Part shown: positions 45,231-53,468 of the stretch, piece by piece
How positions within the stretch are numbered: position 1 is the first letter of the stretch
Layout of the letters: the number at the start of each line of letters is the position of its first letter
Translations under genes and position numbers: made by a program
DNA from: Alphaproteobacteria bacterium
GTDB lineage: Bacteria > Pseudomonadota > Alphaproteobacteria > JAVJVX01
Assembly (NCBI GenBank): GCA_040220875.1
Contig: JAVJVX010000009.1
Location: 248,001-312,000 of the forward strand
DNA length: 64,000 bases
Direction of reading: 5' to 3'
Notes under the pieces: model-generated
Told to the model about the DNA's origin: nothing
What the model saw: only the letters and a program-made list of their open reading frames with translations
The model's database searches: none

Positions 45231-47632
45231 AAGGTACTCTCCGGACGACCGGATTCAGCTTCGGTCCGAGCCACAACTTCCTTGACCGCCAGAAAACTGT
45301 CCGGACTTACCGATATTGAGGTAATCCCCTGGGATACCAGGAAGGCCGCGAATTCCGGGTGGTCGCTGGGCGCCTGGCCACAGAGCCCGGTCGGGATTCC
45401 GGATTTTCGGGCTTTCGACAGAAGATCGCCGATCGCCGCCTTTACCGCCTCGTTCTGCTCATCAAAGAGGCCGCTCAACAGGCTGCTGTCACGATCGACC
45501 CCTAGGATCAGCTGAGTCAGGTCGTTCGATCCAATGGAAAAGCCGTCAAACCGCTCGGCGAATTTTTCCGCCAGCAGGACGTTTGAAGGAATCTCCACCA
45601 TCACATACACATCGAGACCGTTTTTACCCCGCATCAGGCCATTCTCCGCGAGGACCTCGAGCACGTTATCGGCCTCTTCAAGGGTCCGGCAGAACGGAAT
45701 CATGACGACAATGTTGTCGAGGCCGATTTCCTCGCGGGCGCGGCGAACCGCCTGACATTCGAGGGCAAACCCGGCCCGATAGCCTTCGCTGTAATACCGG
45801 CTCGCCCCGCGCCAGCCGAGCATCGGATTCTCCTCCGCCGGCTCAAACGCCTCACCCCCGATAAGTCTGGCATACTCATTCGTCTTGAAGTCGCTCATCC
45901 GGACAATTACGCGATTGGGGAAATGGGCCGCCGCAATACGCGCCATTCCTCGCGCGAGGGTCTCGACGAAATATTCCGACTTGTTGTCGTAAGCCTTTGT
46001 CAGTGCATCTATTTCACGACGCGCCTTTTTATCCTTGAGCGTTTCGAAACGAACCAGCGCCATCGGATGGATCCTGATCTGGGTCCCGATAATGAATTCC
46101 ATGCGAGCGAGCCCGACCCCATCGGTCGGCAATCTCCACCAGCGGAAAGCCGCGGCCGGATTGGCAAGGTTGACCATAATTTTGGTTTCCGTCGCCGGGA
46201 TTTGCCCCAAGTCGATTTCCCGGACGTCATAATCCAGCGCCCCCTCGTAGACGTTTCCTTGCGCGCCCTCGGCGCAGGAAACTGTAACCTCGTCGTCGTC
46301 CTGGAGGGTATCTGTTGCCCCGCTCGCGCCGACGATAGCGGTCAGTCCAAGTTCCCGACTCACGATCGCCGCATGACTGGTACGTCCGCCGTGATCCGTA
46401 ACGATGGCAGCCGCCTTTTTCATGATCGGAACCCAGTCGGGGTCCGTCATGCCGGTAACCAGGACCGCCCCCGGCACGAACTGATCGATATCCCGGGCGC
46501 TGTCCAGCCGACAAACCTTTCCGGTAGAAATGGCGTCTCCGATCGCCAGCCCCGAGACGAGCTTGCGGCTCGTCGTTTTCAGTTTGTAGGACTTGAGCGT
46601 TTGGGCCTCCCGCCGCGACTGGACGGTTTCGGGCCTTGCCTGAACGACAAACAGGTCTCCAGTACGCCCGTCCTTCGCCCATTCCATATCCATGGGCTGA
46701 CCGTAATGCTCTTCGATTACCACCGCCCATCGGGCCAGCTGCAGGATTTCCTCATCGTTGAGGACGTAGGCGGACCGCTCCTTCATCCTGGTAGAGACCA
46801 GCTTTGAACTGCCTTTGCCGCCCTTCGCATAGATCATCTTCTGCGCCTTGCCACCAAGCGACTTCTCGATGATGGGCTTGAGATGGGAATGGCTCAGCAG
46901 GGGCTTGAAGACGTGGTATTCGTCGGGATCGACCATGCCCTGAACAACGGTCTCACCCAGTCCCCAGGCTGCATTGATCAGCACACTGCCGGGAAAGCCC
47001 GTTTCTGTGTCTATGGAAAACATGACGCCCGACCCTGCCTTGTCGGCACGCACCATCTCCTGCACGCCGACCGACAAGGCCACGTCCATGTGATCGAAGC
47101 CGTGGTTTCGCCGGTATATGATCGCCCGATCGGTAAAAAGAGAGGCAAAACATTTCTTGCATGCCTTGAGCAACGCGGCGTCCCCCCGCACGTTGAGAAA
47201 TGTCTCAAGCTGTCCGGCGAAGCTTGCTTCCGGCAGATCTTCCGCCGTCGCGCTGCTACGAACCGCCACGCTTCCAACCCTGTGGCCGCTTCGTTCCGTC
47301 ATATCGTGATAGGCGTCGAGGATGGCATCCGAAAGCGCCACGGGGAAATCTGCCTCCAGAATCAGCCTGCGAACGGATTTCCCGACCGCGGCGAGATTGC
47401 TGCCATCCTCTTTCAAGGCCCCGAGCCGCTCGGCCAGGACCGGCTTGAGTTCATTTGCCTCGAGAAACTCCCAATAAGCCGTCGCTGTTGTCGCAAACCC
47501 GCCGGGAACCCTGATGCCGGCCTCGCCAAGATGCGCAACCATTTCCCCCAGAGAAGCGTTCTTGCCGCCGACAACGGCAACGTCAGCCCGGGAAATGTCG
47601 GAAAACCATCGCAGAAGATCGCCGTTACCCAT
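45227..47632 (-). CDS. ppsA: Phosphoenolpyruvate synthase
   Basis: Converts pyruvate, ATP and water to PEP, AMP and phosphate. From ATG 47632 (MGNGDLLRWFSDISRADV) it has 801 residues, the family length. N-terminal ATP-grasp part: VGGKNASLGEM, VRSSATAEDLPEASFAGQ; phosphohistidine domain: DHGGRTSHAAIVSRELG; C-terminal barrel with GSNDLTQLILGVDRDS and CGQAPSDHPEFA. The last replaces the usual CGQxPS loop cysteine intact. The start lies 8 nt inside the end of the GH65 gene; the frame open further upstream is not used. Its presence in a low-oxygen operon suggests pyruvate recycling. Confidence 0.95.
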   Translation of the reverse strand: MGNGDLLRWFSDISRADVAVVGGKNASLGEMVAHLGEAGIRVPGGFATTATAYWEFLEANELKPVLAERLGALKEDGSNLAAVGKSVRRLILEADFPVALSDAILDAYHDMTERSGHRVGSVAVRSSATAEDLPEASFAGQLETFLNVRGDAALLKACKKCFASLFTDRAIIYRRNHGFDHMDVALSVGVQEMVRADKAGSGVMFSIDTETGFPGSVLINAAWGLGETVVQGMVDPDEYHVFKPLLSHSHLKPIIEKSLGGKAQKMIYAKGGKGSSKLVSTRMKERSAYVLNDEEILQLARWAVVIEEHYGQPMDMEWAKDGRTGDLFVVQARPETVQSRREAQTLKSYKLKTTSRKLVSGLAIGDAISTGKVCRLDSARDIDQFVPGAVLVTGMTDPDWVPIMKKAAAIVTDHGGRTSHAAIVSRELGLTAIVGASGATDTLQDDDEVTVSCAEGAQGNVYEGALDYDVREIDLGQIPATETKIMVNLANPAAAFRWWRLPTDGVGLARMEFIIGTQIRIHPMALVRFETLKDKKARREIDALTKAYDNKSEYFVETLARGMARIAAAHFPNRVIVRMSDFKTNEYARLIGGEAFEPAEENPMLGWRGASRYYSEGYRAGFALECQAVRRAREEIGLDNIVVMIPFCRTLEEADNVLEVLAENGLMRGKNGLDVYVMVEIPSNVLLAEKFAERFDGFSIGSNDLTQLILGVDRDSSLLSGLFDEQNEAVKAAIGDLLSKARKSGIPTGLCGQAPSDHPEFAAFLVSQGITSISVSPDSFLAVKEVVARTEAESGRPESTL

Positions 47633-50114
47633 TTTGCGCCGACCTCCCTGAGGCCAAAGCCGTCCCCGGTGGTTTCCGGTTTTCGTCCCGGTCCCGCTCT
47701 TCCGGCCGCAAAAGCCGGAATTCGTAGCTATCACCGGGTGCCACGTCGCGAAACCGGCCACGATAGGCAATGGTAATGGGATTCGCGGTAAAGGCACGGC
47801 TTGCGATCCGCAAACGCTCGTGATTGGCCTCCACATCGAGCACCTGGCGACGGTAGCGCAGGCGCACTTTTACGCCGCCGAGATTCTCGGGGAGGCCTGG
47901 GTCGAAATGCAGGACGTTCGCACGCATCTCGATCCCGAGGAAGCAGCGCTGGATGAGATCGATCGCGCCCGCCATCGCGCCCACATGTATGCCCTCCCGC
48001 GTCGAGCCTCCCTGAATATCGGAAATGTCGCTCTCGAGCGCCCGCTGGAAAAGGTGCCACGACCGTGGACGGTCGGACCGCGCCAGCACCCAGGAATGAG
48101 CCACCCGGCTCAGGGTGGACCCGTGGGACGTCCGGGACAGGTAATATTCCACATTGCGCGGGATCGTATCGTACTCGAACGGATAGCCGAGCTGCTCGAA
48201 CAGCAAACGAAGCTCATCGGCCGAGAAAAGATAGAAAAGCATCAGCACGTCGGCCTGCTTGGAAACTTTGTAACGGTTTGGTGTATCTCCCTCAGCCTCC
48301 AGAATCCGGTCGAGGCGCTGTATGTCGCCGTATTTTTTCTCGTACGCCCGCCAGTCGAACTCGGCCAGATCGCCGTAGCCGTCGAACTGGCTGATAATGC
48401 CGCCGTCGTGGAACGGAACCCTGAGCTTGCGGCTGATGACCTGCCACTGGTCTATCTCATCCAGGCTGAGGCCGATTTTTTCGCAAATCCTCTCGCACTG
48501 CACTTTGGGAAGCAGGTCGAGCACATCGCAGGTGCGTGTCAGGACCCAGGCCGCCATGACATTGGTATACGCATTATTGGCGAGCCCGCCTTCCTGTTCG
48601 GGATCGGCATCCGGATAGGCCGTATGATATTCGTCCGGCCCCATGACGCCCTTTATCTCGTATCGGTCGATCGCGGCGTTATAGGTCGTAAGGCTGGCGA
48701 GAAACCGGGCAATTTCAAGCATCATTTCGGCACCGTAGAAGTACAGAAACTCGTGGTCGTCGGTCGCCTGATGGTATTTCCAGATGCTGTAGGCGATGGC
48801 GGCGTTGATGTGCCGTTGACGGTAGGTGTTGTCGGGCAGCCAGCGGCCCGAGCGCGGATTGAGATGAACCCGCTGGCTCTCTTCTCGACCGTCGCTGCCG
48901 CTTTGCCAGGGGTACATCGCCCCTTCGTAGCCCGCCTCTTGAGCGGACCGGCGCGCTTCGGGCAGCCGGCGGTAGCGATAGCGCAACAGCGCACGAGTCA
49001 GCATCGGCATCCGAAGAGTCATGAATGGGAAAATGAATACCTCGTCCCAGAAGATGTGTCCGCGATAGGCTTCACCATGCCAACCCCGGGCCGGCACCCC
49101 GGCATCCCGATCAACGGAATGAACGGACACGGTTTGCAGCAGATGAAAAACGTTCACGCGCAGATTAAGGGCGGTGTCTTCCGTCAGATGGTCCTCGAGG
49201 ATGATATCGAATTCGTCCCAGAGGTGATTCCAGGCAAGTGCGTGGGCCGAAAAAAGTGACTCGAACCGACCGGTATGCGCCAGAGTGCGCTTCGCTTCGA
49301 GACCCGGCTCCGAGATCGCCTGATCGAGCGAGCTGTGGAAGGCCACGATCTTTTCGACTGTAATGCTCTCTCCCTTCTTGATGGGATGGCTGATGTCCTG
49401 TCGGATCTGGTCTTTGAGGATTTTGACCTCGCGCTTACCCCCGATCTCGGCATTATTCTGGTAGAGCCGCGTACGGGCCGCCTGGGAGAATTGGATAAGG
49501 GACTGGGTGGTTCGTCCCCTGAGAAAGATGACATCTTCACCCAGATGATGCAGATCGGTCGTCTCCAGGTGCTGGCTGGACAGGTCCCGGTAACGCGCCA
49601 CGCCTGCGTTGGTGATCGCAGCATCGAGCACCGAGCGCACCGTGAGAACGCCCGCCCAGTCTTCGGCCGAGATTTCCACTGAAAGGGCGGCCAGATTGGG
49701 GTTCGCCATACTGACGATGCGGCGCTCGAACCAGCGCGTGGTGCGTCCGTCCGTGTCACGAAAGCGAATGTTCCGGGTGAGCAGGCCCGCCTTCAGGTTC
49801 AACTCCTGCCGGAACGACAGAATTTCGACTTCGTCGAGCCGGAACCAGTCACCATTATCGATTCGGAAGGTCAACCTCAGCCAGTTGGGGAAATTGACGA
49901 GATCCTCGTTCTCCACTTCGCGATTATCGACTTTGGACGTCAGACGGTTATAGCCGCCCGCGAGATAGGTGCCGGGATAGTGAACATTGTCGGCCGTGCT
50001 GTCCGGCGCGGCGCCGCGTGTCGCGAAATACCCGTTTCCCAACGTGCAGAGCGTTTCGCGCAACCCTTCCTGGTCGGGCTCATACTTGTCGTACCCAAAA
50101 CACCATTGATCCAT
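47625..50114 (-). CDS. GH65 disaccharide phosphorylase (trehalose phosphorylase-like)
   Basis: Inverting alpha-glucoside phosphorylase of 829 residues: trehalose, maltose or kojibiose plus phosphate give glucose and beta-glucose 1-phosphate. It has the N-terminal beta-sandwich (1-270), linker, (alpha/alpha)6 barrel with RGWHGEAYRGHIFWDEVFIFPF (in part), general acid E495 in GVMGPDEYH, and the phosphate-binding TSHGSTLSR and STREGIHVGAMAG. Adjacent trehalose genes favour trehalose, or trehalose 6-phosphate, as substrate. The gene begins right after the stop of the mutase/phosphatase fusion (TGAATG), and that fused beta-phosphoglucomutase is the usual partner consuming beta-glucose 1-phosphate. 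Hydrolase members exist but lack the phosphate site. Confidence 0.9.
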   Translation of the reverse strand: MDQWCFGYDKYEPDQEGLRETLCTLGNGYFATRGAAPDSTADNVHYPGTYLAGGYNRLTSKVDNREVENEDLVNFPNWLRLTFRIDNGDWFRLDEVEILSFRQELNLKAGLLTRNIRFRDTDGRTTRWFERRIVSMANPNLAALSVEISAEDWAGVLTVRSVLDAAITNAGVARYRDLSSQHLETTDLHHLGEDVIFLRGRTTQSLIQFSQAARTRLYQNNAEIGGKREVKILKDQIRQDISHPIKKGESITVEKIVAFHSSLDQAISEPGLEAKRTLAHTGRFESLFSAHALAWNHLWDEFDIILEDHLTEDTALNLRVNVFHLLQTVSVHSVDRDAGVPARGWHGEAYRGHIFWDEVFIFPFMTLRMPMLTRALLRYRYRRLPEARRSAQEAGYEGAMYPWQSGSDGREESQRVHLNPRSGRWLPDNTYRQRHINAAIAYSIWKYHQATDDHEFLYFYGAEMMLEIARFLASLTTYNAAIDRYEIKGVMGPDEYHTAYPDADPEQEGGLANNAYTNVMAAWVLTRTCDVLDLLPKVQCERICEKIGLSLDEIDQWQVISRKLRVPFHDGGIISQFDGYGDLAEFDWRAYEKKYGDIQRLDRILEAEGDTPNRYKVSKQADVLMLFYLFSADELRLLFEQLGYPFEYDTIPRNVEYYLSRTSHGSTLSRVAHSWVLARSDRPRSWHLFQRALESDISDIQGGSTREGIHVGAMAGAIDLIQRCFLGIEMRANVLHFDPGLPENLGGVKVRLRYRRQVLDVEANHERLRIASRAFTANPITIAYRGRFRDVAPGDSYEFRLLRPEERDRDENRKPPGTALASGRSAQNG

Positions 50115-51665
50115 TCAGGCCTCCCCCGCGCCAGTTTCCGCAAGGAACTTCAGAAATCGGGCTACCTCATCCGTGTCCGGCAGGGCGTAATCGGCGGCCG
50201 TTTGCCTGTCCTCCTCACCCCGGACCGCGATCGACATGCCAGTCCCTGCAAGGACCCGAAACGCATCCTCATCCGTGATATCGTCCCCTATATAGAGAGG
50301 GAGTATGGCAGATTGGTCAGAGTCAAGCCGCTCCACCAGCCATTCGACCGCACGGCCCTTGTCCCACCGGATATCAGGCTGAACCCTGAAGACCTTTTTT
50401 CCGTGGCCCATGTGGAGCCGGGGGAACTCCGTGAGGGCTTCCTCCACGATTCTTTCAATGCGGGGAACATCTTGCACCCCGGCCCTTCGATAATGCACTG
50501 CAACAGAGAAACGTTTGCGCTCGACGGCGTGCCCATCGATATCGGTCAGGCGCGCCCGGAGCTGTGCCTCGATTTTGTCCAGGTCAGGCAGGAATTCCAC
50601 GCCTTTTTCCAGCCTTTGCTTCCAGCCGCCCGGGCCCTCAATCTCAAACCCATGGCTGCCCGCGTAGTACAGTGAGTTCAGTTGCACAAGCCCCCTGAGG
50701 ATCGCGACATCGCGCCCGCTCACGACGGCGACCCGGCAGCGACGACTCAGGGTCTGCAGGGCCTGCCGCATGTCCGCCGGCAGAAAGGCCCGCCGATAGT
50801 CCTCAACGATGGGTGTCAGCGTGCCATCGTAATCGAGGAAGACCACGGGGACGTGGCCGGCCAGACGACCCCGGATCTCATCCAGATGGGAGGTGGCAAG
50901 GGGCCGCGTGGAGAGCCGCTTTATTCCGATTTCGCCGGCCCGGCTGCAGGTTAGCTCGGCAACATCATTGATCACGATATCGGCACCCGCTCCGGCCAGT
51001 TGCGCTGCGTTCCCGCCGCGGTCAACTCCGATGACCAGACCGAAGCCGCCAGCACGTCCGGCCGTGACACCCGCGATCGAGTCCTCTATGACCGCTGTCT
51101 TCACGGGCGGGATCCCGAGCCGCGCCGCCGCCTCGATCAGCATGGCAGGATCTGGCTTGCCCGGCAGCCCGAGCGACGCCGCCTCATCCCCGTCCAGCCG
51201 TACCGCGAATGATTGCAGCACCCCGGCGCTTCGCAGGACAGCCGCCGCGTTGCGGCTTGCCGAAAAGACCGCTTTCCTTACGCCCGCTTTCCCGAGCGCC
51301 TCCATGAAGGCCATTGTTCCCGGAAAAACTTTCGCGGCGTTTTCGTCGAGCCAAGCCCTGAATATTTCGTTCTTCCGATTACCGAGACCGCAAATCGTCT
51401 CGGCTTCCGGACCATCGGTTTCAAGACCCCAGGGAAGCGAAATGCCTCGCGCGGCGAGAAAGCTTTCCACGCCATCGTAACGTGGCTTCCCATCGAGATA
51501 CGACTTGTAATCCTGATCCGGATCGAAGGGGTGAAGGGTGACGCGATATCGCGCGGACCAAGATTTCAGAAATTCGTCGAAGAGCCGCTGCCAGGCAGCG
51601 GCGTGTGCTTCGGCCGTGTCGGTAACGACGCCATCCATGTCGAACAGCACCGCCTGAACCGCCAT
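50115..51665 (-). CDS. Fusion: beta-phosphoglucomutase + trehalose-6-phosphate phosphatase
   Basis: Two HAD enzymes in one 516-residue chain. Residues 1-240 are beta-phosphoglucomutase: FDMDGVVTDTAEAHAAAW with D9/D11, the long cap, and AVIEDSIAGVTAGRAGG. Residues 265-516 are an OtsB-type phosphatase: VVFLDYDGTLTPI with D278/D280, VAVVSGRD, AGSHGFEIEG and YIGDDITDEDAF. The first would turn beta-glucose 1-phosphate into glucose 6-phosphate, the second trehalose 6-phosphate into trehalose. I start at ATG 51665, directly before the HAD motif; an ATG at 51758 adds 31 residues and has no ribosome site. With the following GH65 gene this equals the domain order of mycobacterial OtsB1 (Rv2006). Confidence 0.9.
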   Translation of the reverse strand: MAVQAVLFDMDGVVTDTAEAHAAAWQRLFDEFLKSWSARYRVTLHPFDPDQDYKSYLDGKPRYDGVESFLAARGISLPWGLETDGPEAETICGLGNRKNEIFRAWLDENAAKVFPGTMAFMEALGKAGVRKAVFSASRNAAAVLRSAGVLQSFAVRLDGDEAASLGLPGKPDPAMLIEAAARLGIPPVKTAVIEDSIAGVTAGRAGGFGLVIGVDRGGNAAQLAGAGADIVINDVAELTCSRAGEIGIKRLSTRPLATSHLDEIRGRLAGHVPVVFLDYDGTLTPIVEDYRRAFLPADMRQALQTLSRRCRVAVVSGRDVAILRGLVQLNSLYYAGSHGFEIEGPGGWKQRLEKGVEFLPDLDKIEAQLRARLTDIDGHAVERKRFSVAVHYRRAGVQDVPRIERIVEEALTEFPRLHMGHGKKVFRVQPDIRWDKGRAVEWLVERLDSDQSAILPLYIGDDITDEDAFRVLAGTGMSIAVRGEEDRQTAADYALPDTDEVARFLKFLAETGAGEA

Positions 51666-51783
51666 GTCCGTCCCGTGGCGCACATCGTCGCCGACACCCG
51701 CTCCGGCCACTTCGCATACCGACCTTTCGTATGGGTCGTCCTGCCCCTCCGTGACCATGCGTCAATACAGCGCCACTGACATC

Positions 51784-51990
51784 TCAGGAGTTTTCCAGCA
51801 GGAAGGAAATTTTGCCGTTGATCCGGTACCGGGTAATCTTGCCATTTTCAACGCTGGCTTCCATTTCCTTGATGTAGATCGACTTGATGTCGCGGACCGA
51901 TTTCCCGGCCTGATCGACCGCCTTCTGCGCAGCATCCTCCCAATTCTTATCGGACTGCGCCAGCACCTCGATGACTTTCAGCATTGTCAT
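51784..51990 (-). CDS. Dodecin-like protein without canonical flavin residues
   Basis: Small beta-alpha-beta-beta protein of 68 residues; dodecins assemble as hollow dodecamers. The start MTMLKVIEVLAQSDKNWEDA follows a GAGAGG site; the frame open to 52017 is not used. Compared with flavin-binding dodecins, the stacking Trp (WFEV segment) is replaced by DIKSIYIKE and the Gln of the YQV strand by Arg (ITRYRING). This pattern resembles the calcium-binding dodecin subgroup (mycobacterial Rv0379-like), from memory. First gene after the FNR-type promoter and about 118 nt before the fusion gene. Confidence 0.85.
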   Translation of the reverse strand: MTMLKVIEVLAQSDKNWEDAAQKAVDQAGKSVRDIKSIYIKEMEASVENGKITRYRINGKISFLLENS

Positions 51991-52029
51991 ATCGGCCTCT
52001 CTTTTTATGAAACTCAAGAGAACTTTGTT

Positions 52030-52072
52030 ACTGTAACGGCCGGCTGCGGGTTGGGACTTTGATTCAAATCAA
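52030..52072 (-). promoter_or_regulatory. FNR/FixK-dependent promoter of the dodecin operon
   Basis: TTGAT-TCAA-ATCAA (52059-52072) is a perfect FNR/FixK box. On the minus strand a -10-like TACAGT (52035-52030) follows, giving a start near 52023, so the box centre is at about -42.5, essentially the class II activator position (-41.5). The leader to the dodecin ATG is about 33 nt. Confidence 0.75.
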
Positions 52073-52173
52073 GGTCTCCCGTTTCAACGCCTGGAGGCGG
52101 GGTTGCCCCCGGCAGATAAGACGGGGTCGACGTTCTCCGCTCGAGACCGTGAATCCGGGGAACCCGGGGAGGT

Positions 52174-52187
52174 TTGATGTCAATCAA
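52174..52187 (+). promoter_or_regulatory. Second FNR/FixK box, before the antiporter
   Basis: TTGAT-GTCA-ATCAA is again a perfect match, 85 bp before the antiporter ATG. A TATAGT at 52198-52203 could be its -10, which would put the box near -29.5, overlapping the -35 region and more fitting for repression. A weaker -10 further down would give activation. Direction of control is open. Confidence 0.65.
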
Positions 52188-52271
52188 ACGGCCATTCTAT
52201 AGTCGGGCATTCGGGACTGCCGAGTATGCCCATCCCTGCCGAGACGTCCGGCATACCGGAAGCAAGGCACA

Positions 52272-53468
52272 ATGACCGGTAACGACATCACACTCATGAC
52301 GCTGGGCGGGTTACTGCTTCTCGGCCTCGCCACCGACGCATTTGCAAGATACACACCGCTCCCGCGCGTGACGCTCCTGGTCCTGTTCGGCGTGGCGGTC
52401 GGTCCAACAGGCTTGGACCTGCTGCCCGTCGAGATTGACCACTGGTATGCACTCTCGGCCGATATTGCACTCCTGATGATCGGATTCCTTCTCGGTAGCA
52501 AACTCTCGCTCAAGAACCTGAGAAAGACCGGCTCGCAAGTGCTCTGGATTTCATCCCTCGAAGTCATCGGTGTTGCGGCCATCATGTTCGCCGGCCTCGT
52601 TGCCCTTGGCTTCGATGCGACCATAAGCCTTCTGCTGGCGGGGATAGCCCCTGCCTCCGCACCCGCCGCTATCGCAAATGTTGTCGACGAGGTGCCCCAC
52701 AGGGGACGCTTCACCGAATTGCTGCTTGAAGTCGTCGCGGTAGACGATGCATGGGGTCTTATCGCCTTCAGCGTATTCCTTGCCTGCGCCCAGGCCATGG
52801 CCGGCGGCGACATGCTGAGCGCCCTCAGCTATGGCGGCTGGGAGTTGGGCGGCGCGCTTCTGGTCGGCGCTGCCATCGGTCTTCCCGCCGCACTTCTGAC
52901 CGGGCGTGTCGCCCCTGGCCAGCCCACGCTGACGGAAGCACTTGGCGTGGTGCTATTTTGCGGAGGCCTCGCGCTCTATCTCGAAGTTTCCTTTCTTCTG
53001 TCCGCCATGATCGCGGGGACAATCATCGCAAATTTCGCGCACCATCATGAGCGGCCGTTTCATGAAATCAGCAATATCCAGTGGCCATTCATGGTGCTGT
53101 TTTTTGTCCTCGCCGGAGCCTCACTTCATTTCGAGACACTTCTTGGCGTCGGCCTTATCGGGGCAGCATATATATTTTTGCGGGTCGTCGGGCTTACGAG
53201 CGGAGCCTGGCTCGGTGCCCGGATATCGGGATGCGAACCGGCCCATTGCCGGTGGATTGGCCTTGCGATCACACCACAGGCTGGCGTGGCTCTTGGCATG
53301 GCGCTTGTCGCAGCCAGCCGATTCCCCGAACTCCGAGATCAGATCATGCCTGTCATCATCGGCACCACAGTCATCTTCGAGCTTGCGGGACCGATTCTTA
53401 CCCGGCTTGCGATCCTTCGCGCGGATCAGGCGCAACCCCCTCGAGCACGGAAACCGGAAAGCGGGTGA
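52272..53468 (+). CDS. CPA-family cation/proton antiporter
   Basis: Membrane antiporter of 398 residues with about 11-12 segments and no RCK domain. It resembles the Kef/NapA group: ALLMIGFLLGSKLS, SAPAAIANVVDE, and the acidic pair VVAVDDAWGLIAFS that should bind the ion. Na+ or K+ export for H+ is expected; the ion is not resolved. It is divergent from the dodecin operon with an FNR-type box in front. Its last 71 nt overlap the end of convergent treY. Confidence 0.88.
   Translation: MTGNDITLMTLGGLLLLGLATDAFARYTPLPRVTLLVLFGVAVGPTGLDLLPVEIDHWYALSADIALLMIGFLLGSKLSLKNLRKTGSQVLWISSLEVIGVAAIMFAGLVALGFDATISLLLAGIAPASAPAAIANVVDEVPHRGRFTELLLEVVAVDDAWGLIAFSVFLACAQAMAGGDMLSALSYGGWELGGALLVGAAIGLPAALLTGRVAPGQPTLTEALGVVLFCGGLALYLEVSFLLSAMIAGTIIANFAHHHERPFHEISNIQWPFMVLFFVLAGASLHFETLLGVGLIGAAYIFLRVVGLTSGAWLGARISGCEPAHCRWIGLAITPQAGVALGMALVAASRFPELRDQIMPVIIGTTVIFELAGPILTRLAILRADQAQPPRARKPESG

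Noticed and set aside
47820-49259. 479-codon plus-strand frame inside the GH65 gene
   Set aside because: Antisense shadow; the minus-strand frame carries all GH65 motifs.
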